The notes under the pieces were generated by a model. It made no database searches. It was not told the origin of the DNA and saw nothing but the letters and a program-made list of their open reading frames with translations. This document shows positions 20,853 to 31,575 of a stretch of 64,000 nt of DNA, piece by piece. The DNA is taken from assembly GCA_020465985.1 (NCBI GenBank), contig JAANYP010006337.1:1-64000 (forward strand). The letters run 5' to 3'. The translations under genes were made by a program, and so were the position numbers. Numbering within the stretch: the first letter of the stretch is position 1; every line of letters starts with the position of its first letter. The stretch is from Centrapalus pauciflorus (Eukaryota > Streptophyta > Magnoliopsida > Asterales > Asteraceae).

Positions 20853-21380
20853 ATGGTAACGTCAGTTAGGGCTGGAAGTTAGTTTTTGGCCTTAGTTTTA
20901 AGTTTTAAGTTTAAGTACTTTATTTTCGGTTATTCTTAAGTCTTTAATTTCATATGATTAAAAAAAACATAAAAATTATAAAAAAAAAATGCAAAAAGGT
21001 AATCGTAGTCCTCTACTTTTACCACAAAAAAATAATTATTTATTAAGTGTCTTAGTTTATGTTAGTTTAGGTTAGTACTTTAATTTTAGTTATTTCCATA
21101 TTTTTAGTTCTTATTATTACAAACCAACTAAAAATTATAAAACCTAAAAAAGGTAATTGTAGCCACTCTACTTTTACCATTAAAAAAAATAATAATAAAA
21201 AATAAAAAACTAATAAAAATTAATATTAATATTAAAAATATAAAATTAAAAATATAAAACTATAAAATATAAAATAATAAAATAATAATAATAATAAAAT
21301 TAAATAAAATAAAATTAAAATTGAAATTAAGATAAAAATTAAATTTAAATTTAAATAATTAAAAGAATAAATAGTTTAGC
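20853..21380 (+). other. Athila leader, AT-rich, with direct repeat
   Basis: Untranslated leader. It contains two copies of an AAAAAGGTAAT...CTCTACTTTTACCA block (about 20993-21025 and 21147-21180), then nearly pure A/T with TAA and AAAAT runs. No gene seen. Confidence 0.7.
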
Positions 21381-23393
21381 ATGGGAGACCAATTAAGAAG
21401 AACTGTCGAGTCACATTATCGCCCAGATGATGTGTCCGGTCACTCACCTATTCGATATCCGGAAAATGAGAACGAACCCGAAGTTCGACCTCAATTATTT
21501 CAAATTCTTCCGATCTTTAGAGGAATGCCTAGTGAGGAACCTTACGAGCATTTAACTGAATCCACAGCTATTTGTAAAGCTAATCACGTTCGAGGTATAA
21601 CCACTGATTGTTCAAAACTTCGTTTATTCCCTTTTTCATTAAAAGAAAAAGCCAAAAATTGGTTTGTGTCGCTACCCACCAATAGCATCACATCCTGGGT
21701 TCAAAAGAAGCGTCAATTTCTCGTTGAGTATTACCCCATAAGTAAAACCACTGAGAAACGAAAAGAGATCACCGGTTTTAAACAAAAAACAGGTGAACAA
21801 TTCTACGAGGCATTTGATCGGATGAACAAATTGCTTAGAGCTTGTCCACACCATGAAGTTCCAAAATGGATGCTCGTCAAAACTTTCTTTGATGGTGTGA
21901 GTCAAGAAAGCCGAAACATGATCACCGCCGCTACTGGTGGCTCATTCTTAGCAAAAGAAGATGATGAGGCTTGGGAATTACTGAATCAACTCAGTAAAGG
22001 TCTCAAAGTACAAGCTGGTTCTGAAAATAACATTGGAGTTCAGGTGATGGGTATAGACAATGCCTGGAAACTTGAAGTAAAAAGTGAAATCTCAGAACTC
22101 GGAAAGAAGATAGATCAACTGATAAAGGGTTTTAGCCAAAACCCTACTGCATCAGTTAACTACGTAATATGCAAAGATCCATCTCATTATTCTGAAGCAT
22201 GTCCTCAAGTGCAACCCACTAAGGAATATGCTAAAGAAGTATATGGTTTTAGAGCGCATTGGGATAGGGATTACCCATTATCGGAAACCTATAATCCGGT
22301 ATGGAGGAATCATCCTAATTTTCGATGGAAAAATGATCATCCTACCGATCATCAGTCTAAACCAATGTATGAACCACCACCACCACGAAGAGAATATCAA
22401 TATGGTTCAACATCTGCTGCTAAGGATGAACAATATTACAATCCAAACCAATGCGATCAACCTCACTTTCACGTGGAGACGAATACGAGTTCTTCACAAT
22501 TTTCGGAGTTCATGGAATTCATGAAGCAACAATCGGCTTTTAACGAGATGCTGAGTCGTCAAATGGGTCAGATAGCCGAATCGATCAAAAGACGAGAGGA
22601 GGGGAAGCTTCCGAGTAACATAGTTTTAAACCCTTCGCACGCACACCCTTCGCACGCACATGGCAAAGAAAAGAAGTATGAGGTTAACGAAGTGTCTAAG
22701 GTGACTACCCTGAGAAGTGTTAGAAAGGCGGATAATAAGATCGAAATGCCAAAAGAGCAAGAGGAAGAAGAAGATTCCGACACTGGGGTGGTGTATACAG
22801 AGATAGTGGATCCTAAAAAGAAGGAAGGTTCCAAGAAAGTTACTTTCAAGGAACCAATCAAGGCAGATATTCCAACTCTGAAAGTTGGGGAGGCGGTTAA
22901 GGATCAGGACACCACAACTCCACCTCCTTACCCTGCTGCTCTGGAAAATCTGAAATCTTCTCAGTATGGCAAGAGAGGTCCACAACCCGAGGATCTATGG
23001 GACTTATTCAATCAAGTCAAGATCAATATCCCATTGGTCAAGGCTATTCAACAAATACCCTCTTATGCCAAATCTCTAAAAGATCTTTGCACGCAGAAAA
23101 GAAAGTTCAAGGTGTTGCTTCCCAAGCAGATCAATTTAATTGAGCAAGTGAGTGCAGTGATCTCTAATTCCTTGCCACGAAAGCTGAAAGATCCTGGATC
23201 ACCGTTGATTCCAGTGACAATTGGCAATATGCAAATCAAAAAGGCATTACTCGATCTTGGAGTCGGTGTAAACATTTTACCTGGGAATTTGTTTGACAAA
23301 CATGATCTAGTCAGTTACAAACGACTGATATTATTTTACAACTGGCAGATCGGTCAACAAAATATCCAAGGGGTATCTTATCAGATGTTATAG
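21381..23393 (+). CDS. Athila Gag and start of protease, 670 codons
   Basis: Starts at the ATG at 21381 (MGDQLRR). Residues about 30-230 are the retrotransposon Gag domain of Athila type (FPFSLKEKAKNWF pattern, then VEYYP). A Pro-rich and polar middle follows, then a short duplicated HAHPSHAHG stretch near 420. Near residue 620 the protease begins (IPVTIGN, then LDLGVGVN; the family usually has DLGAS). After about 23320 the frame is shifted, and the natural continuation is in frame 2. No zinc knuckle was found; a CKDPSHYSEAC stretch near 260 looks like a decayed one. Confidence 0.85.
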   Translation: MGDQLRRTVESHYRPDDVSGHSPIRYPENENEPEVRPQLFQILPIFRGMPSEEPYEHLTESTAICKANHVRGITTDCSKLRLFPFSLKEKAKNWFVSLPTNSITSWVQKKRQFLVEYYPISKTTEKRKEITGFKQKTGEQFYEAFDRMNKLLRACPHHEVPKWMLVKTFFDGVSQESRNMITAATGGSFLAKEDDEAWELLNQLSKGLKVQAGSENNIGVQVMGIDNAWKLEVKSEISELGKKIDQLIKGFSQNPTASVNYVICKDPSHYSEACPQVQPTKEYAKEVYGFRAHWDRDYPLSETYNPVWRNHPNFRWKNDHPTDHQSKPMYEPPPPRREYQYGSTSAAKDEQYYNPNQCDQPHFHVETNTSSSQFSEFMEFMKQQSAFNEMLSRQMGQIAESIKRREEGKLPSNIVLNPSHAHPSHAHGKEKKYEVNEVSKVTTLRSVRKADNKIEMPKEQEEEEDSDTGVVYTEIVDPKKKEGSKKVTFKEPIKADIPTLKVGEAVKDQDTTTPPPYPAALENLKSSQYGKRGPQPEDLWDLFNQVKINIPLVKAIQQIPSYAKSLKDLCTQKRKFKVLLPKQINLIEQVSAVISNSLPRKLKDPGSPLIPVTIGNMQIKKALLDLGVGVNILPGNLFDKHDLVSYKRLILFYNWQIGQQNIQGVSYQML

Positions 23394-24292
23394 TAAAGGT
23401 AGAAGATTTTTACTATCCGGTTGACTTCCTAGTCTTAGACACTGAGAGTTCCTTTGGAGAGAATCAACCGGCCATTATCTTAGGCAGGCCGTTCTTAGCT
23501 ACTATTAATACTCAAATCAATTATAGAACGGGGGCTGTAGATATTGCCTTTGGAAATCGTAAGCTGCGATTAAATGTGTTCAATTCTTCCACCGTTGCTT
23601 CAATCGATGTAGAATGTTACATGATAGATGCAGTGAATGATCTTAAGCATCATGGTTCGCTAATCAATACCAAGGAGACCAACGAATTATTCCTTGCTGA
23701 ACACGACATTGCCATAATGAACTTTGAAAAAGGCAATGAACGTGAGGCAGTCATGGAATCCACATTGAAACCTAAAAAACCACCGTGGACCCATAAGACT
23801 GAAAAGCTACCAACAGATTTGCCTCAATCTGTAAGGCCTTCGATAGAACAACCACATGTTCTAGAGTTAAAAACCTTGCCCGTACATTTAAAGTATGCCT
23901 TCTTAGGTCAGAATGACACTCTACCAGTCATTATTTCATCAAATCTGATCGAGGCACAAGAAAAATCCCTACTACAAGTACTAGTAAAGTATAAAGAGGT
24001 AGTACGTTGGACAATTGAAGATTTGAAAGGAATCAATACTACTTTGTGTATACATCGAATCATTGTTGATCTCGGAGCTAAACGAGTAAGACATGCACAA
24101 AGGAGGCTGAATCACACAGAGATGAATTACACCACTACGGAAAAGGAATTGATAGCCGTATTTTCTGCCCTTGATAAATTCAGATCATATATTTGGGGGG
24201 CAAAAGTAATTGTGTACTTAATGATCACATTAGGGACTCCTTCCGTGATGAACAATTATTATCAGTTTTCAAATTACGATGGTTTCCATTAG
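23324..24292 (+). pseudogene. Athila pol remnant: protease end, RT start, RNase H fragment
   Basis: Continues the protease in the +2 frame (ILGRPFLATI motif) and reaches the start of RT (WTIEDLKGI, RRLN). The reading then jumps directly to RNase H sequence (NYTTTEKELIAVFSALDKF). The whole catalytic RT, some 250 codons, is missing. After KVIVY the RNase H end and all of integrase are missing too. No frame reads through. The element is a deletion derivative and must have moved, if at all, before these losses. Confidence 0.8.
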
Positions 24293-25872
24293 ACACAAGT
24301 TAAATGGGCCACCAATAATATGCTAGTCTATGAACTAATCAAGTTAAGAAGATCCCAAATCTAATTAGGCTAGTATAGGAGCAGTATGTCTTGCTAAAGA
24401 CGTAAAACTTTGCGCTTCCTGGGATGCAACCCAGAGAACTTTGTGGGTGTGTTTCTTGAAACCCTCACGAGACAACACTCGTCCATTCGGGATACCAAGG
24501 GATTTAGCAGTTTGTTGCACGTGCTAAGTGCTATCGTGATTGCCTACGAAAAGGCGGATTAGTTTTCATTATTTCTTTGTTTTAGTTTAATTGCTTTAGT
24601 CTCACCAACTAAGATTAATTGCAAGTGTGCTAGTTTAATGAATGTTAATTTTTACTTTAGTTTAATCTATCCTAAATAAGCAAAGAATCCTATTAATATT
24701 GTGATTGTGTTCATTGTCTGCTCATTATAAGTGTGTCTATATGACGAGGACGTCACAATGGTCTAAGTTGGGAATGGTAGGTTCTATGAAATGTTTAATA
24801 TGATCTAATGAGCCCCCACAAAAAAATTTATATATTATTAGACTGAAATTTGACCACCTGGGCAGAGAGCTACGACATATCATGAACATCAGATCTGGGC
24901 ATATTGGAAAGGAGGTTTATCATCACGAGGATTTTCAGGCTGGTAACTTCTTAAATAATATCTTTGGTCCTCTTCCTCATTACTAATAATCAGGTACCAT
25001 CGTTCCTTGCTCTTCACATTTATCATATTTAGATTTGCTTTTTGGTTTAGAATTTTAACTTTTGTTATTTCAGTAACTGTGTGTGTTTTATTTTCATTTG
25101 CCGAGTCCTAGTGAATGTGGATGCTTAGTGACATGTAGTCTTTTAAATTTTCCCAATGGTTCATGTTTGCCGATAAGGCCATGGAAAATGATGATACATA
25201 GAAAAATTGTACCCAACGTTTGTTAGTCTTAGTAAGAAATTCTAGAATTATGTTAAGAGTCGTGATAATAATTAATATTTTAGTGTAAGTTGAGTTCAAA
25301 TAAGTTAAGATATATTTGTGCTTAAATGAAAGTAATGTGTCAAAAGATTTTGCAAAACTCATCCAATAAGGGGGAGAGCTTATTCATGTTTTTAGCCTCA
25401 AAAGTTTCGAGGGTAGCCTAGTTGGTTCGGGAAATTAAGTCCTTAAGGGTACCATTCATGCCTAATCCCCTAAAGCCATATGGTTTGGGAGCGATTGACC
25501 CAAATCCCGCTACATGGACCAACTAGAAAAGCTATGGTAAAAACTCGAGTTAAAAAAAGAAAATAGATATAAACATGATAATTAAAAGTGATATCTTATC
25601 GTATACATGCATAGAGAGAAAAAATGGTCACAAGACCCACATGTTTTAAGCTTGTAACCTTGAGCTAAAAGAGTAATTTCCATAAGTGAGATACATTATA
25701 ATTACTTAGAGAGAATGTGTTTTAACTGAAAATGTTCTTTACCTTTTATTCAAAATTTTAATGCATTATTGTGAAGGCTGACTTAACCTAGATTTATTCG
25801 AACACACTGCTAATACAGTCGGTACATAGTTAGTTCTGATTCCAAAAGCTTGTTCGGGGACGACCAAGAATT
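24293..25872 (+). other. Athila post-pol region, non-coding
   Basis: It has the CTTTGCGCTTCCTGGGATGCAACCCAG stretch (24410-24436) that is characteristic of the region after pol in Athila and Calypso elements. The rest is AT-rich with no credible ORF; any envelope-like ORF is lost. Confidence 0.65.
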
Positions 25873-25886
25873 AAGTTGGGGAGATT
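25873..25886 (+). other. Athila polypurine tract
   Basis: AAGTTGGGGAGATT directly before the LTR start TGATGAG. Confidence 0.75.
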
Positions 25887-26993
25887 TGATGAGTCTATAA
25901 TTTATATCATTTCAGAGTCATTTTATGTTCATTTTAAGCACTGATACTTCGTAAAATCCATTCTTTTACATCATATTTGTGTTTCAGGGTCCGGAAGTCA
26001 TTTCAAAGCACCACATGAAAATTTAGCGCAAACCGAGCAGGTCGGGGAGTAGGCATGCGCCCTAGGTCTGTGCCCCAAAAGTTCCAGATACATTCCAGTG
26101 CATGCCAGCAAAACCCTAGCCGCATCCGGACGCAGGGGGGCAGGCCTGCGCCTGGCCTGGGTCGGCGCAAAAATGCGTTTTTCAGCCCTGGAAACCCTAA
26201 AATAGACTCCTCTATAAATAGAGGTCGATGACATCCTTTTAGGGAAGTCCCCGCCGTGAGTGAAAGTGTGCCGAAGCCCTGTCGGAGTGGATCTACGATA
26301 CGAGAACGAAGACGGTGATTCGCAAGCTACCCAATGGCTCAGATCTATGATTGTAATGGCCATACGATGAGCGGCTAATCTCATTAACCGTTTGCGGAGG
26401 ATCTATGACTAAGTTTACTTTTCTTTAATTCCTTATGTTTTGATGTATTCGTATTAATCGAGATCTATTATGTGTATGCAAATGATAAACATTTGGCTAT
26501 GATTATGATTATGTGTGACGATTGATAAAAGCAAGATAGTTTATCGTGGTGTTATTATTCGTGTCGAGTCCATTAGCTTAGGGATTAAGACGAGTATTAA
26601 TGTTGCATACGCTATGCCGAGAGTTATTGGTTAAAACACGTTTGATTAATTTAGTCGCGCAATTGATTATGTCTATGTGATCGTTGCATGAAATTATAGT
26701 GAGTAATACTTATGCCATGGTGATCCCGTGAATGGTTATTCGTCTCTTGATTGTTTATCTACTACGTTAGTCGTCTTGTCATTAATTCTAGTTACAAAGC
26801 AATAGCAAATCATTACTCTAAACAAATCATTCAAATCCACAAATTCACAATTTAAATGCTTTCAATAAAACTTATAAGGCTAATTACCTAACCCTAATTA
26901 CAAATTCACTCCCTGTGGATTCGACCCTTACTTCTCTTCGCTAGTAGTTAGATTTAAGGATTATTTTTTACGGGTCACAACAACGGCCCGTCA
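25887..26993 (+). mobile_element. Athila-type element, 3' LTR
   Basis: 1107 bases, TGATGAGTC to CCCGTCA. The GC-rich part (26030-26170) is unlike its AT-rich surroundings. ATATA follows (26994-26998) and is the likely target duplication. Confidence 0.9.
26213..26220 (+). promoter_or_regulatory. TATA box of Athila LTR
   Basis: TATAAATA within CTCTATAAATAGAGG, a strong plant TATA box in the middle of the LTR. Confidence 0.7.
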
Positions 26994-27266
26994 ATATATC
27001 ACTAAACAACATACTAACATAATCTACATATCTGATTTTTTCCTTGTTCATATTTTAAGTTATTTTTCTTCATATTGTAAGTTGTTTTCCTTCTTCATAT
27101 TTAAAGTAAAGTTTTTGACTGGCAACTAGTAGTTTTGGAATTTCAGTTTAGTTTTCAATTTGACTTGGAAAAGTTTTTATGATATAACTATTGGTAGCAT
27201 TCTGAACAGATCGTGTTGTTGATTGCTTTTTTAATTAGAAACTATATACATTTTGTGGTTTGCAGG

Positions 27267-27616
27267 CTAATGATAGGAGACGTGAAGCTATTATAATGAC
27301 ACAAGCGTCAAAGGAACCAGAGGGTGTAAGGCGCAGTCTTTCCAGAATCTTTGGAAGGAAAACAATGTCATTCAAGCGAGCATCAACTAGTCGAAGGTCT
27401 AGTCGAATGTCTAGTGGAAGGTCTTCTAGTGCAGGTCTGTTTAGTAACCCAAGTGTGCAGATGCCTCCTCCGTATAGTACACCAAGTGTACAGGTGCCAG
27501 TGATAGGTCCAAGTATACAGGTGCCATTGATAGATCCAGAGTTGACGAGGAAAGTAGGTGTTGCTATTTTGGAGTTGGAAAAAGTTGTTGATTTGGACTT
27601 GCGCAAGATTAAATAA
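27267..27616 (+). pseudogene. last-exon-like coding fragment, Ser/Arg-rich, unrecognised
   Basis: Preceded by a T-rich stretch and TGGTTTGCAG at 27257-27266, a good splice acceptor. About 116 codons then stay open to a TAA. The protein begins ANDRRREAI, has a basic Ser/Arg block (STSRRSSRMSSGRSSS) and three copies of a PSVQ-V/M-P unit, and ends with a short helical segment (AILELEKVVDLDLRKIK). There is no upstream exon in the window because the Athila element ends at 26993. It is either the 3' end of a host gene cut by transposons or an exon captured by a mobile element. I do not recognise the family. Confidence 0.45.
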
Positions 27617-27875
27617 ATTGAGACTTATCTCTACGAGAGTGAGCCGATGTGTAGGTTTTTTCTGTCACGTAATTAGGAGGGGAAGGTTGCATGCGTTAAC
27701 TATTTCTTGAACAATGAAAGTTAGATCTCAAGTTACATGTAAACTACTATGTTAAACACTTCTTCTACAAAAATAAATTACCATGTCTGTATGAGAACAT
27801 TTTCTATTTTGTCATGTTTTAGTGGCTTTGACCTTGTTGAATTTTATATATTGTAAGTATGTAAATTTCCAGTTT

Positions 27876-27957
27876 CCTTTGAATTTTATATGCACCACTA
27901 TGACTATTCGTCATTGAATTTCATGTGCACCACTATGCCTATTGGTCATAGTCCTTC
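27876..27957 (+). repeat. 35-bp tandem duplication
   Basis: Two adjacent copies of a unit of the form TTGAATTTxATxTGCACCAC followed by TATGxCTATTxGTCAT, a few bases apart in sequence. Downstream of the exon-like fragment. Confidence 0.6.
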
Positions 27958-28049
27958 ATATGTTAGAAATTTAGAATTGATTTATGTTAAAATGTGAAAT
28001 CAATGTGTAATTTGATTTTAAAATATACAAAGTATAGTTCAATAAAAAA

Positions 28050-28140
28050 GTGCACTACACGAGAAAGTGCACAACTGGACCATGATAAAGTGTACAACTG
28101 GACCATGATAAAGTGCACAACATTGATACAATGCACAACA
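28050..28140 (+). repeat. 22-bp tandem repeat with GTGCACAAC core
   Basis: Copies of AAAGTGCACAACTGGACC and variants (GTGTACAAC, ATGCACAAC), period about 22 bases, four to five units. Confidence 0.7.
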
Positions 28141-28144
28141 AGTT

Positions 28145-28655
28145 GAAAAATAAGATCAATGGAAGATTAAATTAAGTCACTACTGTGGGGCCCTCACCCG
28201 AAGCATGAGACGACATTCAACAATCATGTGCTTAAAAGACTTTAACCTAGCTATAGAGAGTTATTTTTTTAAAGTTGGCCTCAAAGCTCCAGATCAGACT
28301 CTCCATGGGATCAATCATCAGCCAATGTACCGAGTATTCAAGAGACCTGAGCAAAGGGGTGATCTTTTTGAACAAAATAGGACAAACACGATTCGTGCGG
28401 TTCGACGAACTCTCTTGTTACTCTAATGGCACATTTCGATTAATAAGATCCAGACTGAATGGGACACTCCAAGAGGATGACACCCAGAAGTTTGTGGAAC
28501 TCAAGAAGAAGCCTCATGAGATTCAAGATATCCGAGATGTAATAGTTCTCATAAATCAAAGATTACATCTGAGGTGACTAGAAGGTTCGATGTCATTCTT
28601 GGATTGTGAGAGACTGATGAAAGAGCCTGCCATCTTCCACAGTGATTGAAAAGGT
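28145..28655 (+). mobile_element. 3' internal part of small Copia-like element E1
   Basis: The segment ends TTGAAAAGG, and its continuation after Copia C (52081) is AAAGGGGGAGAT followed by an LTR. Removing Copia C and one AAAGG copy gives a normal purine tract before an LTR, so this is the 3' internal end of E1. A stretch of about 100 codons without stop (28275-28577; no ATG start) reads a charged protein with NGTFRLIRSRLNG and QEDDTQKFVELKKKP. I do not recognise it. A 5' end of E1 was not found between 26994 and 28145. Confidence 0.6.
28651..28655. other. target duplication AAAGG of Copia C, left
   Basis: Matches 52081-52085 on the far side of the whole C complex, so C with all its internal rearrangement and element D derives from one insertion. 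Confidence 0.85.
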
Positions 28656-29279
28656 CTAAGGTCTTGACTCTACGGATCTATCTCGACGCGACACCGTCCA
28701 ACGAGTGCGGAATCCTCGTTAGCGGCTTGACGGTAAGATCACACACACGGAAACACGGAGACTACCACGGTGTTATACGAACGACTACGAACGCACCTAC
28801 ACGATGGTTCTCTCCGAAACTACTCTCTGGATTCTTGCAAGTTCGAGATCGCCTTTTGCTTAATTACTCTAAAATTCTACAAAAAGTCTGATAATTATTC
28901 GAGTTAACCCTTAATTATACTGACAGATTCGAGTTTGTCATAGGACAAATTCGAATCAGGCCCAAGGCCCATTCGAATTTGTCCTTATGACAAATTCGAA
29001 TCTACCTTAAGTACAAATCCGAATTTATATCAAATTCGAATTTCAAATATCAAACTTCTATTTGAACATATGTTTTAACTTATGTTTGAATATATCTTTG
29101 AACTTTATGTTTGAACTTCTTGTAATACGTTACACCAAGTTCAAACATACAAACAACAAATATCAAACACATATAATCACATATATCAAACACTAGTCAA
29201 TATTCAATACTACGTAACTTGACTTACACAAAATGCTAACAATACTTAGACTGCTATCGTCACACAGGGAGTACCAACA
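28656..29279 (-). repeat. Copia C LTR 1 (3' LTR)
   Basis: 624 bases, same as 50160-50772 apart from scattered changes. The plus-strand start is TC instead of TG. It carries six to seven TTCGAA or CTCGAA/TTCGAG-type sites at 28930-29045. Confidence 0.9.
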
Positions 29280-29411
29280 GACTCCCCCTTGACGATAGCT
29301 TCTAATTATTTACATTTTGACTAAGTACTAAGGTCTATTCAAAATACTACCAGCATACAGACCTTGTTTAACACAAACCTTGACCACATTCTGATACTTC
29401 TTGGCTTCAGA

Positions 29412-31575
29412 CTACATATGCGCATCACACGAGATTTTATGAACATTAAGCACTTGAAGATCATCTTTGGACAGAATAACTAGGTGCAACGGATTATAAA
29501 CTCTAAGAATCACCTTTTCTTCAAGGTCTTCCATCACAGCTTCACCCGTCTCACTTTCAACATACCACAAGTTGAGATTACCCAACACATTCTGTGGCAT
29601 CGGCTTCAGAGGGACTTTCTTTAAACATCTAACTGGATTGTACTGAATTTTCATCCATGGCCTACCAGTCAGAGGACCAATTCTTGTATGGTCCATAACT
29701 CTTTTGCCAATTCGTGGATTGAGCCTTTCAAATTTCCTAGACCTCCCTTCCCTTCTTATAATATTGGCAATTATCTCAGCATAGGGATCGTCCCCGATAT
29801 TAACCAGCTCTTTCCACGCCAACGCCTTTATCTCAACCTTTGGAAGTGAATTGAAATCTTTTAATCTTCTCCTTAGATACTGAAGCCCATCCTTTCTCTT
29901 GATGATAAACAGTTGCAGTTCTCGATCAAAGAACCAGCTAAGTACATTTCCAGACAGCTTTCCAGCACCAGGCACAATCATCTTTTCCTTCAATTCTATA
30001 ACCTTCTTTTCTGCCCTAAACCATAACTTTCTCTGTTCTTCATCAGTAAGCTCACTGACGGCTCTTCAACTTGTGATTCAACATTTAAAGCAGCTTTAAC
30101 AGCTTCAATGTCAATCACATTTTGTTCCTCCGTCACATATGTATCAGTGATGGGATTTTCCTAAATAATGATTTCATTAGCTTCATCTTCCTCATCACCC
30201 AATACCTCATCATCTGGTTTCCAATCAGGAATGTCTTCAAGAATAATCTCTCCTTCCTCCAGCTCATCAATCTTGTCTTCAAAATCAAAATCTAACATCT
30301 CTTTATCCATCAGAGCGTCAATCATTTCGCTCAATTCGCTCTCCATGACCTTTGAGGAACTCACCTCACCTCCTTCAGCTCCAGTCTGACTTGGCTCCCC
30401 CTGAAGTTCGGCATGTTGAGCAGCAGAAAAATCTACTGGCTCACTCTCTTTTGGTGCATCGGGATCATTGCCTTCATCATCGTCCCTTCTCAACTCCTCA
30501 GCATCCCTGCAACTATTCTCCCCCTGAGCCTTTAGGTTTTTCATTAATTGCTCAATCAAGAACCTCATAGTGCGGATCTCTACAGCCCGATCGGCAACGA
30601 ACGTCTTCAGCTGAAGATTTTCTTTATCAATATTTGCATTGTGTGCTTGAAGTTCGCCGACGGCTTTCGTAAGCTGAAATATTTGGACTTGTTGGAAATC
30701 AACCTTGCTTCTGAGCTCAGAAAACCATTGGTTGTCAGTGAAGGTGGATGAGGTTGATGGTATGGATGTGATAGGTGACGGGGTGATCGGTGGTGGAATT
30801 GATGATTGAACAGGTGGTGGTAGTGGTGGTATGGATGTTTGAGCTGATGGCTGAGCGGTTGCAATTTCAGGCTCAAAAGCAGAAGCCGACGAAGCTCCCT
30901 GCATAAATCGATGCCTCTTGGCCCTCTGCCAAGGCACCAAAGGGGCTGTATCTTCAACCTCAAAATCAGAGTCATCTGCATCCGAATCCCTAGATGCTCT
31001 CCTCTTCCCTGCTTCTTCATCAATAACCACTATTCTTAATCCATATGTGCCTATTCGGATAGACGGATCTTCTGTCTCTTTCCTTGGTGCCTCAATCTCA
31101 ATATCTTCCATTTCTTCTGACTCAGAATCAGATGTGGTCACAGCTTGACCTTCTTCCTCAGGTATATAATCCTCTATCTGGCGAAAAATATCTTCTTCAC
31201 CAAGGTTCCAAAATATCTCCAACAAGCTCAGAAGTAATCTCTTCATTTGCATGCGGCCCTTGAGCCCAAATCTCTTCCAATGTTTCCACCCGTGGATCAG
31301 TTACGGGAGCTACAACGGAAGGGCCAGCAACGTCCGTCGAAGGACCTGCTTCACTTGACTCCTGTACTCTGCTCGATGAAGGCCTTGTAGCTTGAGTTTG
31401 TCTAATTGGAGCTCTCTGCCTCCTTCTTTGTTGTTGCTGAGGCCTCTGCTGTTGCTGTTGCTGTTGCGGCTACTACTGAACTTGAACATCTCCTGCCCAG
31501 TTTGCACCTTCTGGGGCTTGATAATCAGAATTCACCACAACACCAAAAAGTGGTGCCTCTACTGGTCTAGCCAAT
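29412..31575 (-). pseudogene. Copia C post-pol ORF, C-terminal two thirds (broken)
   Basis: Continues the ORF that starts at 41454, after the Tekay D insertion. Reading on minus from 31575: a polar stretch with a poly-Gln run holding two TAG codons where CAG is expected (about 31470), a frameshift, then 30161-31252, acidic and Pro-rich with a helical segment (FRQIEDYIPEEEGQ, then VQIFQLTKAVGELQ). Another shift leads to 29412-29993, a basic domain (FDRELQLFIIKRKDG, WKELVNIGDDPYAEIIANII, ending SCDAHM). The last domain is repeated nearly unchanged at 50905-51486. Function unknown. Confidence 0.75.
31571..31575. other. target duplication CCAAT of Tekay D, left
   Basis: CCAAT here and at 40726-40730 flank D exactly. 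Confidence 0.92.

Noticed and set aside
22568..22985. ORFs antisense to Athila gag, and similar antisense ORFs over pol and gag of A, B, C and D
   Set aside because: Shadows of real reading frames on the other strand.
25998..26384. 128-codon ORF antisense in the Athila 3' LTR
   Set aside because: Lies in the GC-rich part of an LTR, spans the TATA box and has no recognisable domain; a chance ORF.
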